This document shows, in pieces, positions 26,410 through 36,078 of a stretch of 64,000 bases of DNA. The position numbers were made by a program, and so were the translations under genes. Every line of letters begins with the position of its first letter. Within the stretch, counting starts at the first letter, position 1. The notes beneath the pieces were generated by a model. The model did not search any database and was not told where the DNA came from. It saw only the letters and a program-made list of their open reading frames with translations. This DNA comes from Halorientalis regularis. Its GTDB lineage: Archaea > Halobacteriota > Halobacteria > Halobacteriales > Haloarculaceae. The stretch covers positions 1 to 64,000 of the forward strand of contig NZ_JALJCL010000007.1 in assembly GCF_023698535.1 (NCBI RefSeq), given 5' to 3'.

Positions 26410-27393
26410 TCAGCGGATCACGACCGGGTTCGCGGGCGCACCCGTGCCGCCGACGAGGGGGAGCGGTCCGCTGACGAACAGACAGTCGTAGCGACCGTCG
26501 TCGGCGCAGGCGGCGGCCAGGTCCTCCAGGGCGAGCAGCTCGGTGATCACGACGCCGAGATCCCGCAACAGCGCCGGATGGAGCGGGATGAGCGTGTCCG
26601 TCTCCCGGGAGTGGGTCTGTTCGGCCGTGAGCGTGTCCGTCCCGTAGACGGCCACGTCGTTGTCGGCGAACCACGCCGCGGTCTCGTCGGTGTAGGTCGG
26701 CCCCGGTTCGTCGAGAGTGTCCGGGTCCTCCGGCGGCGAGTACGCCGCGTAGAACGCCTCGGGCCCCTCGTCGTAGAACAGCGACAGCGCACCGGTCCGG
26801 ACCAGGACGATGTCGCCGGCTTCCAGTGACACGCCCTGCTCGTCGGCGCAGGCGTCCAGTTCCGCGGGCGTGATTCGGTCGCCACGGTCGAGGCGGTCCA
26901 CGCCGCGGTGACGGGCCACGTCCAGCAGGACGGCGCGTCCGACGATTCCCTGCTCGCCGAGGTGTTCGGCACCGCACCGGGAGAGACCGCCGACGGTGGT
27001 CTCGGCGTCGAAGCCGTTGTAGAGCTGATCGTCGTACCAGCTGTGGCCGAGCGCGTCGTGGTGGGTCGTCCCGTGGGTGAACATGTCGACGGCGTCGTCG
27101 GAGGACTCCATCCCGCCGAACGGCTCGCGGTCGGCCTCTCCGGCGTCGATGTGGCTCTTGTCCCGGACCATCCGGTGGTCGATGCCGTCCCGCGTCGGCC
27201 ACACGGGATCGCCACCGTGGGCGTTCAGCGGGACGCCGAGCGTGTATCGCTCGCCGGACTCGACGGTCTCGACGGCCCGGAGGACGCGTTCGGCGTCGAG
27301 CAGGTTCACCGCGCCGAGTTCGTCGTCGTCGCCCCAGCGCCCCCAGTTGTCGGGGGCGTCGTCGAGGACGTCCTCGATGCGTGGCCGTGCCAT
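26410..27393 (-). CDS. Cyclase-family metal-dependent hydrolase (kynurenine-formamidase fold)
   Basis: A 327-residue member of the cyclase superfamily. The metal-binding motif reads FTHGTTHHDALGHSWYD (family HxGTHxDxPxH), followed by DIVLVRTGALSLFY and a late PLHPALLRDLGV. Members hydrolyse or lactonise amides, esters and enol-like ring compounds. It starts 4 bases after the TAXI receptor gene on the same strand, so the receptor and hydrolase form one operon. A second, shorter cyclase is on the other side of the TRAP permease. Confidence 0.85.
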   Translation of the reverse strand: MARPRIEDVLDDAPDNWGRWGDDDELGAVNLLDAERVLRAVETVESGERYTLGVPLNAHGGDPVWPTRDGIDHRMVRDKSHIDAGEADREPFGGMESSDDAVDMFTHGTTHHDALGHSWYDDQLYNGFDAETTVGGLSRCGAEHLGEQGIVGRAVLLDVARHRGVDRLDRGDRITPAELDACADEQGVSLEAGDIVLVRTGALSLFYDEGPEAFYAAYSPPEDPDTLDEPGPTYTDETAAWFADNDVAVYGTDTLTAEQTHSRETDTLIPLHPALLRDLGVVITELLALEDLAAACADDGRYDCLFVSGPLPLVGGTGAPANPVVIR

Positions 27394-27397
27394 CCGG

Positions 27398-28426
27398 TTA
27401 CGAGGACGGGTAGTCCGCGCCGATGTCGTCGAAGAAGTTCTTCGCGGCCGGGTGGATCGGAATGGCGGGACTCAGCTTGCCCGAGAGGAACGACTTTTTC
27501 TGCCACGCGCTGGCCAGTGAGTGATACTCCGTGAGGCTCTCGACGTTGTCCCACATAATGGTCAGGATCTCGCTGAGGACCTCCTGGTCCATCTCCGACC
27601 GAACGAAAGTCACGTACACCGTGTCGGTCCACCACTCCTCGGTGCGGTCCCCGTAGTTGGGACCCTCCATCGTGCTCGCGTCGTAGTAGCTGCCGTTGAT
27701 GGTGTCGTCGTCCTGGATCGAGGAGACCGTCGAGTCCGGCCAGCCGATCAGCCACGCGTCCTCGACGATACTGTACTGTTCCTGGACGTAGCTCGGCGTG
27801 AGTTCGGCGTTGATGCGGATGTCGGTGACCGCGTCCGCACGCCCCTCCGCGAGCGCGGACGCCTCCTCGCCGTACCCCAGCGCCAGTTCCTGCATGTCGT
27901 CGAGGTTGAAATCGGCGTGTGAGAGGTGTTCGAGCATCACGTCCCGCATCGCCGTCCCAACGGGGTTGGGCGAGACGGCCGCGCCGGCCAAATCGTTCAC
28001 TGTCCGGATGTCCGTGCTCTCCCTCGTCACCAGGCCGCCCTGAATGTCGTAGTAGTGCCACACTTGCTGGATGTCGTTATCGAACGGCTTGTCTCCGTAC
28101 GCGCCCTTGTCGTTCGTGATCCGGTACGCGTTGAGCGTGTCGGTGTACGCGAGGTCGGCCTCGCCGCTGTCGAGCAGTCGCATGCTCTGTTTGGCCCCGT
28201 CGCCCGGACGGGCCGAGATCTGGATCGAATCGCTGTTCTCGTTCACCACCGCCGCGAGACCCTGTGACATCTGGTACGCCGCCGTGTCCTCCGTCGACGT
28301 CATCATCGTCAGTGCCGATCTCCCACCGCTGCCACCACCAAGCGGCCCTGTACACCCTGCCAGTCCGAGCGCGCCGACGGTACCCATGGTTGCGAGAGCT
28401 TTACGACGGTTGATTCTGCGTGCCAT
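27398..28426 (-). CDS. TAXI-family TRAP transporter solute receptor
   Basis: A 342-residue exported receptor. The N terminus has two Arg pairs (RRINRRKALATMG) and a lipobox GLAGC at about residues 20-24, followed by a Gly/Ser-rich linker. The mature part shows MMTSTEDTAAYQMSQGLAAV and SGEADLAYTDTLNAYR, typical of TAXI receptors that bind organic acids. It is divergent from the TRAP permease at 28564, so the transporter halves share a promoter region. Confidence 0.9.
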   Translation of the reverse strand: MARRINRRKALATMGTVGALGLAGCTGPLGGGSGGRSALTMMTSTEDTAAYQMSQGLAAVVNENSDSIQISARPGDGAKQSMRLLDSGEADLAYTDTLNAYRITNDKGAYGDKPFDNDIQQVWHYYDIQGGLVTRESTDIRTVNDLAGAAVSPNPVGTAMRDVMLEHLSHADFNLDDMQELALGYGEEASALAEGRADAVTDIRINAELTPSYVQEQYSIVEDAWLIGWPDSTVSSIQDDDTINGSYYDASTMEGPNYGDRTEEWWTDTVYVTFVRSEMDQEVLSEILTIMWDNVESLTEYHSLASAWQKKSFLSGKLSPAIPIHPAAKNFFDDIGADYPSS

Positions 28427-28563
28427 AGTTCCTCATACATTCTTCATTACAAATAACTACCGGCGAAAGAAGTTGGAATATGTATAATTCAATCTCAGCT
28501 ACTATTCGTTTCGTGCTGCCGCCTGGGGAAACTTTTTGTTCATCGATAGCAGTTGTAGACCAT

Positions 28564-30567
28564 ATGTCAACCCGTCGCGAATCAGCGACAGAGGCGCTCC
28601 CACAGATCGTTCCACGGAGTCGGGACGACCTGACGGCCAAGCGGGTCGTCAGATTGCTCGTGTACATTCTCGGCGTCATCACGGTCGGATGGCATCTTTA
28701 CTACGCCTTCCAGGGAACGATGCCCCGCCAGCAACACGCCAACATCCACCTCGGGCTGTTGCTGTCCGTGTTCTACCTGACGACGCTCGATTTCGACCCC
28801 GACGGGTGGCGCGATCATCTGAACAACGGGATCTCGGTGGTCCTGCTCGGTGTGATCTCTGCGGGGACGATCTACGTCCACTTCAACTTCTGGCGCTGGC
28901 TGAACGAGGCACGGCAGAATCTCATCTACACGAACGTCGACCTGTTCGTCGGGGCCGCGATAATGCTCGTCACCATCCACGCCACGTGGCGCGCCTACGG
29001 ACGCCTCCTCGGGCTCGTCGTCATCGCCGGCCTGTTCTACGGGTGGGCCGGACCGCTGTTCCCCAGCATCCTGTTCCACGGCGGATTCGGCCTCGAACGG
29101 CTGGTGTACATGAACTCGGTCGCCATCGGGGGTGTCTACGGGTTCATCCTCGGCGTCGGCGCGACCTGGGTGGCAGTGTTCATCCTCTTTGCCGGGATCA
29201 TCGAGGGATACGGCGGACTGGACTACGTCACCAGGGTCGGGCGCAACGTCGGGAGCCGGCTCCGGTCCGGCGTCGTTCAGGTGGCGGTCGTCTCCAGCAT
29301 GCTGATGGGATCGATCACTGGGAGTTCCGCCGCCAACGTCGCGACCACCGGCTCCTTCACGATCCCACTGATGCGCGAGGAGGGCGTCGAGGGGAAATAC
29401 GCGGGCGCGATCGAATCCATCGCCAGTACCGGGGGCCAGATCCTCCCGCCGGTGATGGGATCGGCCGCCTTCCTCATGGCCGACATCCTCGGCGTCTCCT
29501 TTTTCAGCATCCTCCAGTCGGCGATCCTGCCGGCACTACTGTTCTACATCACCGTCGCGTTCGTCGTCCACATCGCCGCGATCCAGAACGGCTGGACCTC
29601 CGGAACGGAGGATCTCGTCGACGAGGAGAGCGAGGACTCTTCGATCCTGGAAACGCTGGTCGACACGCTCCCCTACACCGGTCCGCTCGCGGTCCTCATC
29701 TACACGCTCGTGGTCCTCCGGTACGACCCGATGTCCGCAGGGATGTACGGGATTCTGGCTGTCCTCCTGGGCGGGATCGCCCGTGACCTCCTGCTCGACG
29801 GCGGGGACTTCCAGACGGTGAAAGCCTGGACTCGCCGCACCATCGAGGGTTGCAAGATCGGTGCCGAGAACATGGCACCGCTGACGGCCGTCCTCGCCTC
29901 GCTCGGGATGGTCATCGCCGTCATCACCCAGTCCGGGTTCACCCAGCGGTTCTCGCTGCAGATGATCGCGCTGGCGGGCGGCGTGTTCGTCCTCGTCCTG
30001 TTGCTCGCGATGCTGGCGAGCATCCTCTTTGGCATGGGGATGCCGACGCCGGCCGCCTACGTCGTCGTCGCCATCCTGACCGCGCCCGGCCTGGTGCGAC
30101 TGGGCATCCAGCCCATCACGGCTCACATGTTCGTGTTCTACTTCGCGCTGCTCTCGACGATCACGCCGCCCGTCGCACTCTCCTGTGCCGTCGGCGCGGG
30201 CATCGCCGAGGCGCGCTTCTGGGACGTGGCCAAAGCGACCATGCGGCTCGGGCTGTTCGCCTTCGTCATCCCCTTCACGTTCGCGATGAACCAGGAACTC
30301 ATCTACTGGGAGGGGCTCCAGACGTTCACGACCTTCGGCGCGATCAGCATCGGCCTGCTGATGATGAGCATCGCGCTCGTCGGCTACGACCTCACCGAAG
30401 ACGTCCCGATCTGGCAGCGTCCGCTCTACCTCGGGCTGGCGGCCGCCATCTTCTTCGTCCCGATGTACACCGTCCAGCTCGGTCTCGCCGTCGTCGGTGC
30501 CGTCTGGCTGGGCGTCCTGGTCTTCAGAACGCGCAGGCTGGCGACACCCGAGACCGCGACGCAGTAA
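28564..30567 (+). CDS. TRAP transporter fused permease (TAXI type, small and large membrane parts)
   Basis: A 667-residue membrane protein with about 16 hydrophobic segments: a four-helix DctQ-like N part fused to a DctM-like C part. Signatures are SSMLMGSITGSSAANVATTG, ASTGGQILPPVMGSAAFLMA and GMGMPTPAAYVVVAILTAP. It uses the sodium gradient, with the TAXI receptor at 27398, to import an organic acid. ATG 28564 was chosen (MSTRRESATE). A TATA-like tgtataatt lies near 28477-28485 and a second AT-rich element near 28530. Confidence 0.92.
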   Translation: MSTRRESATEALPQIVPRSRDDLTAKRVVRLLVYILGVITVGWHLYYAFQGTMPRQQHANIHLGLLLSVFYLTTLDFDPDGWRDHLNNGISVVLLGVISAGTIYVHFNFWRWLNEARQNLIYTNVDLFVGAAIMLVTIHATWRAYGRLLGLVVIAGLFYGWAGPLFPSILFHGGFGLERLVYMNSVAIGGVYGFILGVGATWVAVFILFAGIIEGYGGLDYVTRVGRNVGSRLRSGVVQVAVVSSMLMGSITGSSAANVATTGSFTIPLMREEGVEGKYAGAIESIASTGGQILPPVMGSAAFLMADILGVSFFSILQSAILPALLFYITVAFVVHIAAIQNGWTSGTEDLVDEESEDSSILETLVDTLPYTGPLAVLIYTLVVLRYDPMSAGMYGILAVLLGGIARDLLLDGGDFQTVKAWTRRTIEGCKIGAENMAPLTAVLASLGMVIAVITQSGFTQRFSLQMIALAGGVFVLVLLLAMLASILFGMGMPTPAAYVVVAILTAPGLVRLGIQPITAHMFVFYFALLSTITPPVALSCAVGAGIAEARFWDVAKATMRLGLFAFVIPFTFAMNQELIYWEGLQTFTTFGAISIGLLMMSIALVGYDLTEDVPIWQRPLYLGLAAAIFFVPMYTVQLGLAVVGAVWLGVLVFRTRRLATPETATQ

Positions 30568-30593
30568 CGACCGAAAAGTAGCGGAGCTGGTTT

Positions 30594-31322
30594 TTAGTCG
30601 TCTTCGACGATCGCGACCGCCCGGACCGGGCTGGCCGTCGCGCCCTCGAGGGGCAACGGCGTCGCGCTGAAGGTGAAGCGGTGGGCCGGGATCCGGTCGA
30701 TCCCCCGGAGGTTCTCCGCGACGAGCGTGTGTTTCTCGGGCACGTCGCGCCGGAGGAAGACCTGGTGGGCCGGCAGCGACGTGGCTCCGGCCACGTCGAC
30801 GTTCCCACAGTCGATCCCGACGAGACTCACGTCCCGGTCGTGGAGCCACTGGGCACCGGCCTCCGAGAGGCCGGGATGGTCGTCGAGATAGGTGTCCTGA
30901 TCGTCGGGCAGGTGGCGGTCCCAGTCCGTGTGGAGCAAGACCGTGTCGCCGGCTTCGACCTCGACACCCGCGGCGGTTGCCGCCGCGTCGAGGGCGTCGG
31001 GATCGATGGCCTCGCGCGGACCGGCCTCGGAGAGATCTAGCCACACGGCCGAGCCGTAACACTCCTCCAGGGGGACCTCGTCGATGTCCTCGCCGTCGGG
31101 GTGGATGTGGACGGGCGCGTCGACGTGTGTCCCGTTGTGTTCGGCGAACAGGACGAACCCGTTCATGACGGACATGTCGTCGACACCCTTGCCGCGCCAG
31201 GTGTCTTCTGTCTCGTCGTGGTTCATCCGCGTCCCGGTGAGAAAGACCGGGCTCCGGCCGTGAGCCGGGTGGTTCGCCATGTCCTCGTGGATCGTCGCAG
31301 TCAGGTCTACCAGTTCGACCAT
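30594..31322 (-). CDS. Cyclase-family metal-dependent hydrolase, second copy
   Basis: A 242-residue protein close to the kynurenine formamidase form. The metal site is intact in EHNGTHVDAPVHIH, and DTVLLHTDWDRHL and GIDCGNVDVAG are family features. It converges with the TRAP permease, 26 bases apart. Together with the 327-residue cyclase at 26410 it flanks the TRAP system, implying the imported compound or its product is a cyclic or amide-like substrate (inference). Confidence 0.88.
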   Translation of the reverse strand: MVELVDLTATIHEDMANHPAHGRSPVFLTGTRMNHDETEDTWRGKGVDDMSVMNGFVLFAEHNGTHVDAPVHIHPDGEDIDEVPLEECYGSAVWLDLSEAGPREAIDPDALDAAATAAGVEVEAGDTVLLHTDWDRHLPDDQDTYLDDHPGLSEAGAQWLHDRDVSLVGIDCGNVDVAGATSLPAHQVFLRRDVPEKHTLVAENLRGIDRIPAHRFTFSATPLPLEGATASPVRAVAIVEDD

Positions 31323-31386
31323 GGGCGAACTTCGGCGAATCGCTCAATAAGACTTGTCCCCGCGGCGACCGCGCCGCGCCAGCGGC

Positions 31387-32571
31387 TCACTCCCCGTCGA
31401 GGTCGGCCGCGGCCAGCATCCGTTCGATCTGGTCACCCTCGTAGCCGAGGCCTTCGAGAACGGTCCGCGTGTGTTCGCCGCGTTCCGGCGGCCGGTCGTC
31501 GAGTTCCGGCCGCCCGTCCCCGGTCCGGAAGGGCGCGGCCGCCGTCTTGACCGGCGTGTCCCGGTAGATGTTGTGCGATTCGGTCAGGAACTCGCGGGCG
31601 GCGACGTGGGGGTCGTCCTCGACGAGTTCGTCGACGGTCCGGACCGGCCCGGCCGGGACGCCCGCCTCCGCGAGCAGTTCACAGAGGTCCGCGCGGTCGT
31701 ACTCGCCGAACTCCGCTTCGAGGTCGGCGACGAGGGCGTCTTTGTGCTCCCAGCGTTTCTCGTTGGTCTCGTAGCGGTCGTCCTCGAGGAGGTCCTCTCG
31801 GTCGATGGCCGTACAGAGTCGCTCGTACAGATCGTTGTTGACGACACAGAGGTAGAACGGCTCGTCGTCGGCCGCGTGGAACACCTCGTTGGGGGCGAGG
31901 CCCGCGAAGCCCTGGCCCTGACGCTCGGCCACCTCGCCGGTGCCCGTGTAGTGAGCGATCCAGTACCCCATCCAGGCGACGGCCACCTCGAAGAGATTCA
32001 CGTCGATGTGGTCGCCCTCGCCCGTCTGCTGGCGCTCGTGGAGCGCCGACGCGACGAGGAACGCGGCCAGGGTGCCGGTCCCCCAGTCGATGACGCTCGC
32101 CCCGATCCGGACTGGCGGCCTGTCTTCGTAGCCGATCGTCGACATCAGCCCACTCATCGCCTGGATCACGGGGTCGTACGCCGGCCACTCACTGTAGGGG
32201 CCGTCCTGACCGAAGCCGGTCAGGGACAGGTAGACGACGTCGTCGTTGCTCTCCGAGACGGTCTCGTAGTCCAGGCCGAACTTCGCCAGCACACCCGGGC
32301 GGAAGCTCTCGACGACCACGTCGGCCTCCGTGGCGAGGTCCTGGGCTGCCTGCTGTCCGTCCTCGGTCTTCAGGTCGAGACAGACGCTCCGTTTGTCCGA
32401 GAGGTTGACCGAGGCGAACATCGCGCCGTCGAGCAGGCCACGGAACGCGTCCCCGCCCGGGGGCTCTACCTTGACCACGTTCGCGCCGAGCAGTCCGAGA
32501 AACTGCGTCGAGACGGGCCCGGCGATCGACTGGGTGAGGTCCAGCACGTCGATGTCTTCGAACGGTCGCAT
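31387..32571 (-). CDS. CaiB/BaiF-family (class III) CoA-transferase
   Basis: A 394-residue protein. Family features are LDLTQSIAGPVSTQFLGLLG, LLGANVVKVEPPGGD, the conserved YLSLTGFGQDGPYSEWPAYD and an Asp in IGASVIDWGTGTLAAF where the formyl-CoA transferase family has its covalent-intermediate aspartate. It moves CoA between carboxylic acids without ATP. ATG 32571 (MRPFEDIDVLDL) was chosen. It lies 62 bases after the second CaiB gene on the same strand. Confidence 0.9.
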   Translation of the reverse strand: MRPFEDIDVLDLTQSIAGPVSTQFLGLLGANVVKVEPPGGDAFRGLLDGAMFASVNLSDKRSVCLDLKTEDGQQAAQDLATEADVVVESFRPGVLAKFGLDYETVSESNDDVVYLSLTGFGQDGPYSEWPAYDPVIQAMSGLMSTIGYEDRPPVRIGASVIDWGTGTLAAFLVASALHERQQTGEGDHIDVNLFEVAVAWMGYWIAHYTGTGEVAERQGQGFAGLAPNEVFHAADDEPFYLCVVNNDLYERLCTAIDREDLLEDDRYETNEKRWEHKDALVADLEAEFGEYDRADLCELLAEAGVPAGPVRTVDELVEDDPHVAAREFLTESHNIYRDTPVKTAAAPFRTGDGRPELDDRPPERGEHTRTVLEGLGYEGDQIERMLAAADLDGE

Positions 32572-32633
32572 ACCCCGATGTGTGGACGGGTGATTAAAAT
32601 TCCATCCCTCGCGGAAAGCGCCGTCCCGGGCGA

Positions 32634-33851
32634 TTACCGGTCGGCGCGGGCGTCGATGACGCCGTCGGCGGCGAGGGCGTCGATCTCGTCGTCGTCGTAG
32701 CCGAGTTCGTCCAGAATTTCGCGATTGTGTTCGCCCAGTACAGGCGCGTGCCGTGGATCCTGGACCGGCGTCTCCGACAGCGACAGCGGCGTGTCGGTCA
32801 AGGTGAGCCGATCCAATCGGGGGTGCTCGACCTCGCGGAACACGTCGCGCTCCCGGACGTGATCGAGGTTCGCCGCCTCGTCGATGGTCCGGTGGTGTGC
32901 CGCCGGGATGCCGGCGTCGTTGAGCCGGTCGACCGCCTCGTCGGCCGGTTGCTCGGCCAGCCACTCCTCGAAGAGCGCGGTGAGTTCGGCTGCGTCGTCC
33001 ATCCGGCCCGCGTCCGTCTGGTACTTCGGGTCCTCCAGCAGGTCCTCGCGACCGATGAGCTCACAGCAGGCCTCCCACATCGGATCGGAGTAGAGCAACA
33101 GCGCCACGCACACCCAGCCGTCGGCGGCCGCCGCGGCCCCGTAGAGCATCTCGTCGTTGAAGAATGCGTTCCGGCCGCCATTGCGCGGAATCTCGCCGGA
33201 GTTGTGGTAGTACCCGAAGGCTCCGTCCATGTTGTGCATCAGCGACTCCAGCAGCGACACGTCGATCTTCTGCCCGGCCGCGTCGTGGGCGTCACGGTGG
33301 CGCAGCGCCGCGAGCGCGCTGATCGCGGCGTGACAGCCCGCGTAGAAGTCCGCGACCGACGACTGGGCGCGGATCGGCGGCTTCCCGTCGTCGTAGCCCA
33401 GCAGACTCGACAGCCCGGAGACGTGCTGGACGATGGTGTCCATCGCGGGTTTGTTCGCCATCGGCCCCGTCTCGCCGTAGCCCGTGACGTGGACGTAGAT
33501 CAGGTCCTCGTTGATCTCCCGCAGCGTCTCGTAGTCCACGTCCAGTCGCTCCGCGACGCCCGGCGGCCAGTTCTGGACGAACACGTCGGACTCGGCGACC
33601 AGGTCGTACAGCGTCGCCATCCCGTCCGGGGTCTTCATGTCGAGACACAACGACCGCTTGTTGCGGTTGAACTGCTCGAACCCGGGGTTGAACGGCTCGC
33701 CGTCCTTCTCGCGCCTGTCGGTGCGGTAGACCTCGCCGCTCGGGCGCTCGATCTTGATGACGTCGGCCCCGAGGTCGCCCAGGTACGTCGCACACAGCGG
33801 GCCGGCGATGGCCTGCCCACAGTCGACGACTCGCACGTCTGAGAGAGGCAT
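32634..33851 (-). CDS. CaiB/BaiF-family (class III) CoA-transferase, second copy
   Basis: A 405-residue paralogue. It has VVDCGQAIAGPLCATYLGDLGADVIKIE, YVHVTGYGETGPMANKPAMD and an Asp in AQSSVADFYAGCHAAISAL at the catalytic position. ATG 33851 (MPLSDVRVVD) was preferred to an upstream TTG at 33857. Sequence divergence from the neighbour at 31387 implies a different donor/acceptor pair rather than a recent duplication. Confidence 0.9.
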   Translation of the reverse strand: MPLSDVRVVDCGQAIAGPLCATYLGDLGADVIKIERPSGEVYRTDRREKDGEPFNPGFEQFNRNKRSLCLDMKTPDGMATLYDLVAESDVFVQNWPPGVAERLDVDYETLREINEDLIYVHVTGYGETGPMANKPAMDTIVQHVSGLSSLLGYDDGKPPIRAQSSVADFYAGCHAAISALAALRHRDAHDAAGQKIDVSLLESLMHNMDGAFGYYHNSGEIPRNGGRNAFFNDEMLYGAAAAADGWVCVALLLYSDPMWEACCELIGREDLLEDPKYQTDAGRMDDAAELTALFEEWLAEQPADEAVDRLNDAGIPAAHHRTIDEAANLDHVRERDVFREVEHPRLDRLTLTDTPLSLSETPVQDPRHAPVLGEHNREILDELGYDDDEIDALAADGVIDARADR

Positions 33852-33967
33852 ACCCAAGCCTGCACGCGCCGTCCCTTAAGCGTAGCCCCGATGGCAGTGC
33901 CGCGGCGGGTCGCCGGGGAGCGACCCAACCGCACCGCAACCCCCGATGCCCGGCTCTGCCGCGCCGC

Positions 33968-34741
33968 TCAGTCCTGGCGCGCCCCGGAGTCCAGGTTGAT
34001 GTCCTGTGCGGTGAGGTTGCGGGCGTGGTCGCTGGCGAGGTACGCGACGAGTTCGCCCACGTCCTCGGGTGCGACGATGCTGTCCAGTGGCAGCCGGTCG
34101 GTCACCCGTTCGGCCATCGCCTCCTCGAAGGAGACCCCGCGCTCATCGGCCTGGCGCTCGATCATCCGCTCGATCCGGTCGCCTTCGACCGCGCCCGGAC
34201 AGATCGTGTTCACCGTCACGTCGTCGTCGCCGAGTTCGTACGCCAGGCTGCGACCGAACCCGATCATCCCGGCCTTCGACGCCGAGTAGGGCGTTCGCGT
34301 CGGATACGGGTCCTTGCCCGCGATGGAGGAGATGTTGATCACGCTCCCCTGGTCGCTCTCGCGCAGGTGCGGGGCAGCGTGCTTGCACATCAGGAACGCC
34401 CCCCGGAGGTTCACGTCTTGGGTCCGATCCCACTCCTCGACGGTCACCTCCTCGATGGGCGCGGTCGGGCCGCCGATCCCGGCGTTGTTCACGAGTACGT
34501 CGAGCGCGCCGAACGCGTCGACGGTCGCCTCGACCGCGTCGCGAACCGACGCCTCGTCGGTCACGTCCAGTTCCACGGGGAGTGTCTCGGCGTCGTCGCC
34601 GATCAGCTCCGCCGTCTCGTAGATGCCGTCGCCACGCGCGCCGAGGGCCACGTCAGCCCCGTGGTTCGCCAGCACGATGGCGATAGATCGGCCGATACCC
34701 TGACTCGCTCCGGTGACCAGCGCGGTCTGTCCGTCGAGCAT
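33968..34741 (-). CDS. Short-chain dehydrogenase/reductase (FabG-like)
   Basis: A 257-residue SDR. The NAD(P)-binding TGASQGIGRSIA is at the N terminus, followed by NNAGIGG and the catalytic Ser in INISSIAGK and YxxxK in YSASKAGMIG. It oxidises or reduces a hydroxy/keto group, probably a 3-hydroxyacyl-CoA or ring alcohol. ATG 34741 gives MLDGQTALVTG; a GTG two codons upstream is possible. It precedes the CaiB pair on the same strand. Confidence 0.9.
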   Translation of the reverse strand: MLDGQTALVTGASQGIGRSIAIVLANHGADVALGARGDGIYETAELIGDDAETLPVELDVTDEASVRDAVEATVDAFGALDVLVNNAGIGGPTAPIEEVTVEEWDRTQDVNLRGAFLMCKHAAPHLRESDQGSVINISSIAGKDPYPTRTPYSASKAGMIGFGRSLAYELGDDDVTVNTICPGAVEGDRIERMIERQADERGVSFEEAMAERVTDRLPLDSIVAPEDVGELVAYLASDHARNLTAQDINLDSGARQD

Positions 34742-34787
34742 ACCCACTACTCGTCGCTGGTCCCCTTAGAAGTTCGCCCCACCGCAC

Positions 34788-35960
34788 TCAATACTCGTGA
34801 AAACCCGCGCCGGCCGCGTGACTGGTCCGTCCGTCCTCGACGAGTTCCACGAGGTAGGGTGCTGGCTCGTACCGTTCGGCCCCGTACTCGTCGTGGAGGT
34901 CGCGGAGCTTTTCCAGAACGGTGTCCAGTCCGATGTCGTCCCCGCGTTCGCAGGGGCCGTCGGGCCAGCCCGTGCCGAGGGTCATCCCGGTGTCGACGGC
35001 GTCGGCCGTGGCGACCCCGTCACCGATCAGGTGGGCCGCCTCGTTGATGATCGTCGCCTCGACCCGGAAGGCGTCGAACCCCTCGCCGTCGCCCGCCTCG
35101 TAGTCCACGCCGTCACCGTTCTCGTAGTCGTAGTAGCCCTTGCCCGTCTTCTGACCGTAGTCGCCCGCCGCTACTTTCTCGGCCATGAGCGGCGGAATCT
35201 CGATGCCGCCCGCCTCCCGGATGTGGTGGGAGATTTCGATGCCGGTCATGTCGAGCAACTCGAAGGGGCCCATCGGGTAGCCCCGGCGGTGGACCATCGC
35301 GGCGTCGGCTTCCCGAATCGTCGCCTCGCCCTTCGAGACCATCCAGTTGGGCTCGTCGATGAACGGGCCGAGGACGTTGTTGACGACGAACCGGTGAACG
35401 TCCTTCTCGACGTAGATCGGCGTCTTCCCCAGTGACTCACAGAACGCGTAGGCGGTCTCGGCCGTCTCGTCGGTCGTCTCCGCCCCGTAGATCACCTCGA
35501 CCAGGTCCATCTTCACCGGCGGATTGAAGAAGTGGGTCCCGACGACGCGCTCGGGGCGGTCGGTCGCCGCCGCGATGTCGCTCACCGACAGCGACGACGT
35601 GTTCGACGCCAGGATGGCGTCGGCCGGTGCGTGCTCGTCGATCTCCGCGAACACCTCCCGTTTGATCGCCATGTCCTCGGGGACGACCTCGATCACCACG
35701 TCGGCGTCGGCGACCGCCGCCGCCAGATCTGTGGTCGTATCGATCCGGGCCAGTACGTCGCCGGGCGCGTCCTCGATCTGGCCTGACTCGGCGAGTTTCT
35801 CGACCGACCAGACGATCTCGTCGTATCCCTCGTCGACGATCTCGGCCTCGACATCCCGCATCGTCACGTCGTAGCCCGCGAGCGCGGCCACTTCGCTGAT
35901 TCCGTGCCCCATGTTCCCTGCGCCCAGCACCGCGACGCGGTCGATACCGTCGAGTGTCAT
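34788..35960 (-). CDS. 3-hydroxyacyl-CoA dehydrogenase, two C-terminal domains
   Basis: A 390-residue enzyme. Rossmann motif AVLGAGNMGHGISEVAALAG, SNTSSLSVSDIA, and His-containing VGTHFFNPPVKMDLVEVI. After the first C-terminal helical domain (MGPFELLDMTGIEISHHI) comes a second one (MTLGTGWPDGPCERGDDIGL), so it is the longer form, with the substrate pocket formed within one chain. It is the first gene of the minus-strand operon dehydrogenase-SDR-CaiB-CaiB-cyclase and differs from the 285-residue paralogue at 23635. Confidence 0.92.
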   Translation of the reverse strand: MTLDGIDRVAVLGAGNMGHGISEVAALAGYDVTMRDVEAEIVDEGYDEIVWSVEKLAESGQIEDAPGDVLARIDTTTDLAAAVADADVVIEVVPEDMAIKREVFAEIDEHAPADAILASNTSSLSVSDIAAATDRPERVVGTHFFNPPVKMDLVEVIYGAETTDETAETAYAFCESLGKTPIYVEKDVHRFVVNNVLGPFIDEPNWMVSKGEATIREADAAMVHRRGYPMGPFELLDMTGIEISHHIREAGGIEIPPLMAEKVAAGDYGQKTGKGYYDYENGDGVDYEAGDGEGFDAFRVEATIINEAAHLIGDGVATADAVDTGMTLGTGWPDGPCERGDDIGLDTVLEKLRDLHDEYGAERYEPAPYLVELVEDGRTSHAAGAGFHEY

Positions 35961-36078
35961 ACTGTCCGCTGTCGGCGCGGTCACCTTAACGCCACCGCGG
36001 GCGGCAAGGCCCCCGTTCACCCACGCCCACCGTCGCCGCCACCAGTAGACGTATGTCGGACCCTCGTGATGGGTGGGC

